Positions 15,356 to 21,988 of a stretch of DNA of 27,235 bases are shown piece after piece; within the stretch, counting starts at the first letter, position 1; each line of letters begins with the position of its first letter. Source of the stretch: an uncultured Clostridia bacterium. GTDB taxonomy: Bacteria; Bacillota; Clostridia; TANB77; CAG-508. The stretch covers positions 1 to 27,235 of the forward strand of contig CAKPGS010000020.1 in NCBI GenBank assembly GCA_934155165.1, read 5' to 3'. The notes beneath the pieces were generated by a model, which was not told where the DNA came from, did no database searches, and worked only from the letters and a program-made list of their open reading frames with translations. The position numbers were made by a program, and so were the translations under genes.

Positions 15356-16690
15356 TTAAAAATTAACTTCAATAAAAGACGTATCATAATCTCCCCTAAT
15401 AAAATTCTTATTCTTAATAATTTCAAGCAAAAAATCAATATTAGTATCAATACCCTCTATTACAGTTTCTTCCAAAGCTCGTTTCATTTTACTTATTGCC
15501 TCATTCCTATTTGCACCATAAGCTATAATTTTAGCAATCATAGAATCATAAGTTGGTGGAATTGTATATCCTTCATATATTGCAGAATCTATTCTAATTC
15601 CTTTTCCACCTGGAAGATTTAAACCTGTTATTGTTCCTGGACATGGTCTAAAATTTTTACTAGGATTTTCTGCATTTATTCTACATTCTATTGCATGCCC
15701 TTTAAATTCTATTTCTTTTTGCTTTATTTTAAGTTCTTCTCCTGCTGCAATTTTTATTTGATTTTTCACAATATCTATTCCAGTTCTCTCTTCTGTAATT
15801 GGATGTTCTACTTGTATTCTGGTATTCATTTCCATAAAATAAAAATTTTTATGCTTATCTACTAAAAACTCTACAGTTCCGCAACTCGTATAACCGGCTG
15901 CTTTTGCCGCTTTTATAGCCGCTTCTCCCATTTTGTTTCTTAATTTTTCATCTATTGCTGTTGATGGTGTTTCTTCTACAACTTTTTGATGTCTTCTTTG
16001 AACAGTACAATCTCTTTCTCCTAAATGTATAACATTCCCATGTTCATCAGCTAATATTTGGATTTCAACATGTCTTGGATTTTCTATGAATTTTTCCATA
16101 TAAATTTCATCGTCATTAAAAGAAATTTTTGCTTCTTGTTTAACAATATTGTAATTACTTTCTAATTCTCTTTCATTATTAACAATACGAATACCTTTGC
16201 CTCCGCCACCTGCAGCAGCTTTTAACATTACAGGATAACCTATTTTTTTAGCAACTTCAAAAGCATCTTTTATTCCTTTTATGCTACCATCCGAACCTGG
16301 AACAGTTGGAACACCAGCTTTTTTCATAAGTTCCTTTGCATTAGATTTATTTCCCATAAGTTCAATAACTTTATAAGAAGGTCCTATAAATTTAATATTA
16401 GATTCTTCGCATATTCTTGCAAACTGACTATTTTCTGAAAGAAAACCAAAACCTGGATGAATACTATCACTTCCTGTTATATTTGCCGCTTCTATAATAT
16501 TCTTAAAACTTAAATAACTTTTATTAGAAGGAGCTGGTCCAATACATATTGCTTCATCTGCAAGCCTAGTATGTAGCGAATCTTTATCTATTTCAGAATA
16601 TACTGCAACAGTTTTTATATTCATTTCTTTACATGCTCTAATTATTCTTACAGCAATTTCTCCTCTGTTTGCAATTAAAATTTTATTCAT
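15356..16690 (-). CDS. accC: Biotin carboxylase subunit of acetyl-CoA carboxylase
   Basis: ATP-grasp enzyme that carboxylates the biotin on AccB using bicarbonate. From the ATG at 16690 it has 444 residues (family about 447) and starts MNKILIANRGEIAVRIIRAC. The glycine-rich ATP loop AAAGGGGKGIRIV, the EKFIENPRHVEIQ strand, the ERDCTVQRRHQKVVEE segment and the catalytic EMNTRIQVEHPITEE motif are intact. A longer open frame runs to 16822, but its extra 44 residues come from element B and a REP-like hairpin; AGAGAGG lies nine nt before the 16690 start. The gene is flanked on both sides by direct copies of element B. Confidence 0.96.
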   Translation of the reverse strand: MNKILIANRGEIAVRIIRACKEMNIKTVAVYSEIDKDSLHTRLADEAICIGPAPSNKSYLSFKNIIEAANITGSDSIHPGFGFLSENSQFARICEESNIKFIGPSYKVIELMGNKSNAKELMKKAGVPTVPGSDGSIKGIKDAFEVAKKIGYPVMLKAAAGGGGKGIRIVNNERELESNYNIVKQEAKISFNDDEIYMEKFIENPRHVEIQILADEHGNVIHLGERDCTVQRRHQKVVEETPSTAIDEKLRNKMGEAAIKAAKAAGYTSCGTVEFLVDKHKNFYFMEMNTRIQVEHPITEERTGIDIVKNQIKIAAGEELKIKQKEIEFKGHAIECRINAENPSKNFRPCPGTITGLNLPGGKGIRIDSAIYEGYTIPPTYDSMIAKIIAYGANRNEAISKMKRALEETVIEGIDTNIDFLLEIIKNKNFIRGDYDTSFIEVNF

Positions 16691-16722
16691 AAAAAATTTC
16701 CTCTCTGCTACAATTATATTAG

Positions 16723-16748
16723 CGGGCACGGAGCACCGTGCCCCTACA
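16723..16748 (-). repeat. REP-like hairpin 9
   Basis: The stem GGGCACG/CGTGCCC with a short loop, followed by CCTACAA on the plus strand (GTAG on the minus strand). The stem sequence differs from the other copies while pairing is kept. Confidence 0.75.
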
Positions 16749-16758
16749 ATATTTTTAA

Positions 16759-16899
16759 AGACAAAATAATAATTAAGATTAAATTTTGCGAAGCAAGTGG
16801 GGACCTTTCCGGCATTCTTCAAAATTCTTTTAGAATTTTGTTAGAAGGACGTGAATGGGGAGCTTCGATGAAATTTTAGATTAATTCGTTATTTTGGCT
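16759..16899. repeat. Inverted-repeat element B, copy 2
   Basis: A 141-nt copy of the element at 15201-15339, in the same orientation, differing at a handful of positions (for example CTTTTAGAATTT against CTTTGAATTT, and GGCT against GTCT at the right end). It sits 68 nt upstream of accC. Confidence 0.85.
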
Positions 16900-16919
16900 T
16901 ATATTTTTATTTAATATTT

Positions 16920-16948
16920 CGGGCGGACAGAGACGTCCGCACCTACAA
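16920..16948 (-). repeat. REP-like hairpin 10
   Basis: GGGCGGAC, loop AGAGAC-like, GTCCGC then ACCTACAA on the plus strand. Same stem as hairpins 1 and 5, with a C to A change next to the GTAG flank. Confidence 0.7.
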
Positions 16949-16979
16949 TATTTGATATAAATTTTATTTATAAAAAAAT

Positions 16980-17402
16980 TTATATCAGAGCAAATGTTAG
17001 CTCACCTTTGGCTGCAACTTTACCATCAACAGAAGCTATAGCCTCTCCTACACCAATAGGACCTTTTCTTTTTATAATTTTAACTTCTAATTTTATCCTA
17101 TCTCCTGGTACCACTTGCCTTTTAAATCTCATTTTATCAATGCCACCAAATAAGGCATTTTTTCCTTTATTTTCATCTACACTTAAAATAGCCACTGCTC
17201 CAGTTTGAGCTAAACTTTCTGCTATTAAAACTCCTGGCATTATTGGATTACCAGGGAAATGTCCTTTAAAATACCATTCTTCTATATTAACATTTTTATA
17301 AGCAATGGCACTCTCTCCTGGTACAAAATCTTCAACCTCATCAATCATCAAAAATGGATCTCTTTGAGGAATTATTTTTTTTATTTCTTCTTTATTTAAC
17401 AT
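16980..17402 (-). CDS. fabZ: 3-hydroxyacyl-[acyl-carrier-protein] dehydratase FabZ
   Basis: Hot-dog-fold dehydratase that removes water from 3-hydroxyacyl-ACP. From the ATG at 17402 it has 140 residues, the usual size. The active-site His lies in GHFPGNPIMPGVL and the Glu in ESLAQTGA; the helix start IIPQRDPFLMID is typical. The Gly-rich PGVLIAES spacing indicates FabZ rather than FabA. A GTG nine nt upstream also opens the frame, but the AGGTGA Shine-Dalgarno overlaps it and fits the ATG. It is the first minus-strand gene after the small plus-strand gene, so it may start a new transcript; a perfect 12-nt palindrome ATGATATATCAT (17423-17434) lies just upstream. Confidence 0.95.
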   Translation of the reverse strand: MLNKEEIKKIIPQRDPFLMIDEVEDFVPGESAIAYKNVNIEEWYFKGHFPGNPIMPGVLIAESLAQTGAVAILSVDENKGKNALFGGIDKMRFKRQVVPGDRIKLEVKIIKRKGPIGVGEAIASVDGKVAAKGELTFALI

Positions 17403-17449
17403 TTTTATCACCTGCTTTTTATATGATATATCATTTTTTAATAAAAAGA

Positions 17450-17478
17450 TTTACTTTTTGTGTTGACTGTGTTATAAT
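17450..17478 (+). promoter_or_regulatory. Promoter of the small plus-strand gene
   Basis: TTTACT (17450-17455), 17 nt, perfect TATAAT (17473-17478), pointing away from fabZ. The leader to the start codon would be about 60 nt and contains two hairpins. Confidence 0.65.
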
Positions 17479-17503
17479 TGTTTTATGTAAACTGTTGATA
17501 TCA

Positions 17504-17540
17504 TAGCCAAAGTTTGGCTACACCCACATTTTGGAGGTGT
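17504..17540 (+). promoter_or_regulatory. Two leader hairpins, the second covering the ribosome site
   Basis: A perfect 7-bp hairpin TAGCCAA-AGT-TTGGCTA (17504-17520) is followed at once by ACACC/GGTGT (17520-17524 with 17536-17540), whose right arm overlaps the GGAGG Shine-Dalgarno (17533-17537). This could limit translation or respond to a ligand or protein; function is inference. Confidence 0.5.
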
Positions 17541-17543
17541 TTT

Positions 17544-17735
17544 ATGAAAAATTTTCACTATTTTGTATCTTATAATTATCCTGCTGGTAATGGAATGTGT
17601 GATTTTGTTTTTCCTAGGAAAATTAAATCGTATGATGATATTCTAAAACTTCGGGATTGTATAAGCGAAAAATTTGATATTGCTAAGAATGATATTATCA
17701 TTCTTAATTACCAACTTTTAGGAAAATATTCTTAA
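17544..17735 (+). CDS. Small protein of unknown function
   Basis: Sixty-three residues starting MKNFHYFVSYNYPAGNGMCD and ending IIILNYQLLGKYS. The ATG at 17544 is chosen because GGAGGTG lies seven nt upstream; the frame is open 10 codons further but without a ribosome site. The alternation of strands with one central helix (DDILKLRDCISEKFD) suggests a small alpha-beta fold; no membrane segment or catalytic motif is visible. The general look (FVSYNY at the start, VIILNY-like end) recalls short hypothetical proteins on Firmicute phages and integrative elements, an impression only. It has its own promoter, structured leader and terminator, and stands on the opposite strand inside the fatty acid cluster. 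A real gene is likely; its function is unknown. Confidence 0.75.
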   Translation: MKNFHYFVSYNYPAGNGMCDFVFPRKIKSYDDILKLRDCISEKFDIAKNDIIILNYQLLGKYS

Positions 17736-17771
17736 CTAAAAGAGCCTGCCACCACGGGGGCTTTTTTAGTT
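17733..17771. terminator. Terminator shared by the small gene and accB
   Basis: AACTAAAAGAGCC pairs with GGGGGCTTTTTTAGTT around a CCACCAC-type loop, with a T-run on the plus strand. The accB stop codon (17766-17768) lies inside the right arm, so the same hairpin can act, more weakly, on accB transcripts. Confidence 0.75.
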
Positions 17772-18206
17772 TATCTTAAATAATGGCTTACCATATTCTA
17801 CAGATTCTCCATCTTTTACCATTATTTCAATAATCTCTCCATCAAATTCTGATTCTATTTCATTCATTAATTTCATTGCTTCTACTATGCATAACACATC
17901 ACCTTTTGAAACTTTATCTCCTACTTTTACATATTCTTTTGCATCTGGAGATGGTTTTGAATAAAATGTTCCTACCATTGGAGATTTTACTATTTTGCTG
18001 TTTTCTATTTCTTCTTTTTTAGTTTCTGTTATAGTATTTGATATTTCTTTTTGCTTAAGTGTAATTTGTGTTCCTATTTCATCAACATTATTTTTTGCAC
18101 TTTTTTTCATTCCAATTTTTATACCATCTGGAAATTCTATATTTAGTTCGTCTATATTGGAATTTCCCATATCATTAATTAATTTTTTTATTTCTTCGTA
18201 ATCCAT
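17766..18206 (-). CDS. accB: Biotin carboxyl carrier protein
   Basis: The biotin-bearing swinging arm of acetyl-CoA carboxylase. The 146 residues comprise an N-terminal helical part (MDYEEIKKLINDMGNSNIDELNIE), a charged linker and the C-terminal biotinyl domain starting VKSPMVGTFYSKPSPDAKEYV. The biotin acceptor lysine sits in EAMKLMNEI. AGGAGG is five nt before the ATG, and fabF ends 16 nt upstream. The biotin ligase that would modify it is encoded four genes upstream in the same cluster. Its stop codon is part of the terminator stem shared with the convergent small gene. Confidence 0.96.
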   Translation of the reverse strand: MDYEEIKKLINDMGNSNIDELNIEFPDGIKIGMKKSAKNNVDEIGTQITLKQKEISNTITETKKEEIENSKIVKSPMVGTFYSKPSPDAKEYVKVGDKVSKGDVLCIVEAMKLMNEIESEFDGEIIEIMVKDGESVEYGKPLFKIN

Positions 18207-18222
18207 TTCTTCCTCCTAAAAA

Positions 18223-19455
18223 TTATATCTTTTTTAAGATTATACTTGCATTATGTCCTCCAAATCCTAGGGAATTAGACATTGCATATTTTATTTCTAC
18301 ATTTCTTCCTCTGTTTGGTACTATATCTAAATCGCATTCTTCATCTGGAATTCTGTAATTTATTGTAGGTGGTACAAAGCTATCTTCTATGGCTTTTGCA
18401 CATACAACCGCTTCTATTCCTCCTGCTGCACCTAATAAATGTCCTGTATTACCTTTAGTTGAACTCATCATAACATTTTTACTTGCTTCATTAAATGCTT
18501 TTTTTACTGCCATTGTTTCGCAACTATCATTTAAATGGGTAGAAGTTCCGTGTGCATTTATATATGTAATTTCTTCTGGCTTAATTTTTGCATCTTCAAT
18601 AGCTCTTGTTATTGCTCTTGCAGCACCTTCTCCTTCTGGTGCTGGAGATGTTATATGATATGCATCTGATGTTGCACCATAGCCAACTACTTCTGCATAA
18701 ATTTTTGCTCCTCTTTTTTTAGCATGTTTATATTCTTCTAAAACTAAAATTCCTGCACCCTCGCCAATTACAAATCCATTTCTTTCTTTATCAAAAGGGA
18801 TGCTTGCTCTTGTTACATCTTCGGTTGTATTCAAGGCTTTAATATTTGTAAAACCTGCTACGCCACTTGGAGTAATTGAAGCTTCTGAACCTCCTGCAAA
18901 AATAACATCTTCATATCCATGTTTTATCATTCTATATGCCTCTCCTATTGAGTGAGTTCCACTACTACATGCTGTAACTATTGAAATAGATTCCCCTTTT
19001 GCTCCTATTTCTATTGCAACATTTCCAGCTGCCATATTTACAATAGACATTGGAATATACATTGGAGATACTCTATCTGGACCTTTTTCTAACATTATTT
19101 TATTTTCTTTTTCTATTGTTCCAAGTCCTCCAATTCCAGAACTTATTAAAACTCCAACTTTATTCATATCTGTATTTTCTTTTGTTATTTTAGAATCTTT
19201 CATTGCTTCTTTTGCAGCAATAATTGCAAATTGAGAATATTTATCTAATCTACGAGCACTTCTTCTATCAAAATAATCCTCTGGATTATAATTTTTAACC
19301 TCACCTGCAATTTTCACTTTAAAATTTGATGTATCAAAATTCTTAATTTTATCAATTCCACATCTTCCAGATTTAATTCCATCCCAAAATTCTTCAACAT
19401 TATTTCCAATAGGAGTTATAGCTCCTAAACCTGTTATAACAACTCTTCTTTCCAT
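18223..19455 (-). CDS. fabF: 3-oxoacyl-[acyl-carrier-protein] synthase II
   Basis: Condensing enzyme that joins malonyl-ACP to a growing acyl-ACP. The 410 residues match FabF. The catalytic triad is visible: C163 in TACSSGTHSIG, H302 in NAHGTSTHLND and H339 in KGNTGHLLGAAG, with K334. The Cys-His-His pattern makes it KAS I/II and not FabH (Cys-His-Asn). AGGAT precedes the ATG. Between it and fabG lie a REP-like hairpin and palindromic element C. FabF is the only condensing enzyme visible in the window. Confidence 0.97.
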   Translation of the reverse strand: MERRVVITGLGAITPIGNNVEEFWDGIKSGRCGIDKIKNFDTSNFKVKIAGEVKNYNPEDYFDRRSARRLDKYSQFAIIAAKEAMKDSKITKENTDMNKVGVLISSGIGGLGTIEKENKIMLEKGPDRVSPMYIPMSIVNMAAGNVAIEIGAKGESISIVTACSSGTHSIGEAYRMIKHGYEDVIFAGGSEASITPSGVAGFTNIKALNTTEDVTRASIPFDKERNGFVIGEGAGILVLEEYKHAKKRGAKIYAEVVGYGATSDAYHITSPAPEGEGAARAITRAIEDAKIKPEEITYINAHGTSTHLNDSCETMAVKKAFNEASKNVMMSSTKGNTGHLLGAAGGIEAVVCAKAIEDSFVPPTINYRIPDEECDLDIVPNRGRNVEIKYAMSNSLGFGGHNASIILKKI

Positions 19456-19483
19456 TTTTCACAATCCTTTTATATTTTTATTA

Positions 19484-19501
19484 CGGGCAGTATGCCCCTA
19501 C
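19484..19501 (-). repeat. REP-like hairpin 11 (short)
   Basis: GGGCA-GTA-TGCCC followed by CTAC on the plus strand (GTAG on the minus strand). The minimal member of the family, next to element C. Confidence 0.6.
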
Positions 19502-19505
19502 TTCA

Positions 19506-19629
19506 AAAACAAATCAAAAACAAGTAGTACTAGGCAAATTAACAATAAAATACCGGAGGCGTGCTTTTTGCACGTTGAGGATTTTTATTGTTAATTTAAC
19601 GACGTAATACGAAGTTTTTCATTTGTTTT
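19506..19629. repeat. Nested palindromic element C
   Basis: Three concentric stems: outer 16 bp with one mismatch (19506-19521 with 19614-19629), middle 15 bp perfect (19536-19550, AAATTAACAATAAAA, with 19583-19597), inner 5 bp CGTGC-TTTTT-GCACG (19560-19574). It fills the fabG-fabF gap, and its outer arm includes two bases of the fabG stop codon. Only one copy is in the window. It may be a mobile palindrome or a structured RNA segment between the two coding regions. Confidence 0.75.
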
Positions 19630-20368
19630 AAATAAGCATTCCGCCATCAACATTCAAAACCTGCCCCGTTATATATGAATTTTCCTCACTTGCAAGGAAG
19701 TATACTGCTTTTGCTACTTCCTCTGGCATTCCTACTCTTTTTAATGGTATTTGATTATTAATACTTTCCTTTACTGCATCTGATAATCCATTTGTCATAT
19801 CTGTTGCAATATAGCCTGGTGCTACACAATTTGCTAATATATTTCTACTTGCTAATTCTTTTGCAACACTTTTAGTAAAGCCTATTATTCCAGCTTTAGA
19901 TGCTGCATAATTTGCTTGACCACTGTTCCCAGAAATTCCAACAACAGATGATATATTAACAATTTTTCCACTTTTCTTTTTCATCATATACGGTATGCAA
20001 GCTTTTGTAACATTGAAGGTTCCTTTTAAATTTACATTTATTACTGTATCAAAATCTTCTTCTTTCATTCGTAATAACAAGCTATCTTTTGTTACACCAG
20101 CATTGTTTACTAGTACATCTATTTTTCCAAATTTATTTATTGCATCTTTTGCCATTTTTTCACATTCTTCATAAGATGTTACATTTGTTTTTATAAATAA
20201 AACTTCTGCTCCAAGTTCTTCAAATTCTTTTTTTAGTTCTTCAGTATTTGTTTTTTCTGATACATAATTTATAACTAAATTATAATTTTCCTTTGCAAAT
20301 TTTTTTGCAATTTCTTTTCCTATTCCTCTTGAGCCACCAGTAATTATAGCTACCTTTTTTTCTTCCAT
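19628..20368 (-). CDS. fabG: 3-oxoacyl-[acyl-carrier-protein] reductase
   Basis: NADPH-dependent SDR enzyme that reduces 3-oxoacyl-ACP. The 246 residues are standard. The cofactor loop TGGSRGIG is at 10-17, the NNAG motif at 88-91, and the catalytic S141, Y154 and K158 lie in NISSVVGISGNSGQANYAASK. The C-terminal ITGQVLNVDGGM is the FabG signature. AGGAGG lies five nt before the ATG. A CTGA-N4-TCAG palindrome lies in the 75-nt gap upstream, and element C lies directly behind the stop codon. Confidence 0.97.
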   Translation of the reverse strand: MEEKKVAIITGGSRGIGKEIAKKFAKENYNLVINYVSEKTNTEELKKEFEELGAEVLFIKTNVTSYEECEKMAKDAINKFGKIDVLVNNAGVTKDSLLLRMKEEDFDTVINVNLKGTFNVTKACIPYMMKKKSGKIVNISSVVGISGNSGQANYAASKAGIIGFTKSVAKELASRNILANCVAPGYIATDMTNGLSDAVKESINNQIPLKRVGMPEEVAKAVYFLASEENSYITGQVLNVDGGMLI

Positions 20369-20424
20369 ACTTCCTCCTACTTTTTTTGCTTTTTACATTT
20401 TAATTGTTTTTTTATTTTTTTACA

Positions 20425-20447
20425 TTAGTCTGAATGGTCAGTTTTAA
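20425..20447. promoter_or_regulatory. Candidate operator upstream of fabG
   Basis: The plus strand reads TTAGTCTGAATGGTCAGTTT, an imperfect palindrome around CTGA-N4-TCAG. It aligns without gaps to the stronger palindrome at 23721-23748 (TTA-NN-CTGA-NNN-GTCAGTTT shared). It begins next to the fabD stop codon, between fabD and fabG. A regulator site is inferred from the two occurrences. Confidence 0.4.
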
Positions 20448-21421
20448 AAAAAATCTATTGCTTGTTTTAATGTTTTTACATCACATATATTAATTATTTT
20501 TGCATCTTTTACTTCTTTTTTTATAAATCCAGATAAAGATTTTCCAGGTCCAATTTCTACATATGTATCTATTCCATTTTGTTCCATTAATCTTATTGTT
20601 TTATCAAATCTTACAGGACTTACTATATGATTTGATAATGTTTCAACCATATTATCTTTTTCAGAATAAAATGTACCGTCTATATTTTTTATTACTTTAA
20701 CTTTTTTACTTTCTTTGTTGAATGTAATTTTTTCTAACTCTTTTTTATATAATTCTTTTGCTTCTTCTAATTCACTTGTATGAAATGGTCCACTTGTTTT
20801 TAGTAATACAACTTTTTTGGCTTCTTTGTTTTTTAATATTTCACACGCTTCTTCTACGGCTTCTTTCTCTCCGGATATAACTGTTTGATTTTGATAATTA
20901 TAATTAGATGGAACAATAAATTTATTTTTTTTTCTTATTTCTGTGCATACATCTTCAATATTCTCTGAATTTAGTCCAATTACTGCAGCCATTAAATATT
21001 CCTTTTTTGGTAATTTATTTTGCATTAAATAGCCTCTTTCTTTTAAGAGTTTTATTCCATCTTCAAAATTAATAAATCCGCCGTAAATTAATGCAGGATA
21101 TTCTCCTAAGCTTAGTCCACAAGCTATTTGGGCATTTATATTTTTTCTTTTTAATATTTCTAAAATTGCCAAACTTAATGTAGCTATTGCAAGTTGTGTA
21201 TTTTCTGTTTTTATTAAATCTTCTCCTATTTCTTCTGTTTCAGTATATTCACCTGTATATTCTTTTCTAATTCCATTAAAACATAAAGTTGCAATGTCAA
21301 TTTTAGAAAATTCTGAAGCCTTTTCAAAAACATTTCTTACTTCTTCATAATTTTCATATAAATCTTTGCCCATTCCAACTTTTTGAGCACCTTGCCCAGG
21401 AAACAAAAATGCAATTTTCAT
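20444..21421 (-). CDS. fabD: Malonyl-CoA:[acyl-carrier-protein] transacylase
   Basis: Loads malonyl from CoA onto acyl carrier protein. The 325 residues, the start MKIAFLFPGQGAQKVGMG, the nucleophile S104 in CGLSLGEYPA and H214 in SGPFHTSELEEAK identify it. The usual GHSLGE is GLSLGE here (His to Leu beside the nucleophile). Translation is coupled: its ATG follows the birA TAA directly, and its Shine-Dalgarno GGAGGA is the last Gly-Gly codon pair of birA. The length is slightly greater than E. coli FabD (309), with a small charged insertion near residues 53-72. Confidence 0.95.
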   Translation of the reverse strand: MKIAFLFPGQGAQKVGMGKDLYENYEEVRNVFEKASEFSKIDIATLCFNGIRKEYTGEYTETEEIGEDLIKTENTQLAIATLSLAILEILKRKNINAQIACGLSLGEYPALIYGGFINFEDGIKLLKERGYLMQNKLPKKEYLMAAVIGLNSENIEDVCTEIRKKNKFIVPSNYNYQNQTVISGEKEAVEEACEILKNKEAKKVVLLKTSGPFHTSELEEAKELYKKELEKITFNKESKKVKVIKNIDGTFYSEKDNMVETLSNHIVSPVRFDKTIRLMEQNGIDTYVEIGPGKSLSGFIKKEVKDAKIINICDVKTLKQAIDFF

Positions 21422-21988
21422 TTAAACTCCTCCTAAAATTCTTTCAAATCTGTTACAAAATTCAGCAATAAAATCTAAATTATCAACCTCAATATTAAAT
21501 TCATTTTTAATAGATGTAGCAATGTTTTTTATTTCTTTATTAAATTTTGTTTTATTTGTATTAATTCCAATTCCTACAACTAAATACTTAACAATTTCTC
21601 CACTCATTTTACTTTCTGTTAAAATTCCACCTATTTTTTTGCTATTATAAACAATATCGTTTGGCTCTTTTATTGAAAGTTCTATATTATATTTTTCTTT
21701 AAATATTTCTAATATAATTTTTGCAATTTCTATTGTAATGCCTTCTAATTTTTTTATATTACAATTTGTTTCTATATACATTGAAAAAGCTATACTTCCA
21801 CCTTCATCTGTGTACCACTTTCTTCCATGAGTGCCATTTCCGTTTGTTTGTAAATTGGCTATTACTGTTTCTCCATTTTCAATTTTTGAATTTATTCTTC
21901 TATATATTTCACTTTGAGTTGAATCTATTGTTTCAAAGTATTCACATTTTCTTGCTAAATATTTAGTTTGTAAATTTTTTAATTTCAT
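21422..21988 (-). CDS. birA: Biotin--[acetyl-CoA-carboxylase] ligase, catalytic domain only
   Basis: Attaches biotin to the AccB lysine by way of biotinyl-AMP. The start FETIDSTQSEIYRR, the biotinyl-AMP loop NGNGTHGRKW (usual GRGRxGRxW), and KEPNDIVYNSKKIGGILTE are clear. At 188 residues it contains only the ligase core: the N-terminal DNA-binding HTH is absent, so it should not act as a biotin repressor, and the C-terminal SH3-like domain also appears missing. Its start lies inside the 3' end of the acyl-CoA synthetase gene (26-nt overlap), and its stop touches fabD, so it is embedded in the fatty acid operon together with its substrate AccB. Confidence 0.92.
   Translation of the reverse strand: MKLKNLQTKYLARKCEYFETIDSTQSEIYRRINSKIENGETVIANLQTNGNGTHGRKWYTDEGGSIAFSMYIETNCNIKKLEGITIEIAKIILEIFKEKYNIELSIKEPNDIVYNSKKIGGILTESKMSGEIVKYLVVGIGINTNKTKFNKEIKNIATSIKNEFNIEVDNLDFIAEFCNRFERILGGV

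Noticed and set aside
15201..16899. Composite transposon carrying accC
   Set aside because: The flanking elements are direct copies without a transposase, accC has the same composition as its neighbours and fits the pathway order. Two independent insertions or amplifications are simpler.
19506..19629. Retron-type msr-msd or group II intron fragment
   Set aside because: The nested stems recall such RNAs, but no reverse transcriptase, branch-point G or domain V motif is nearby.
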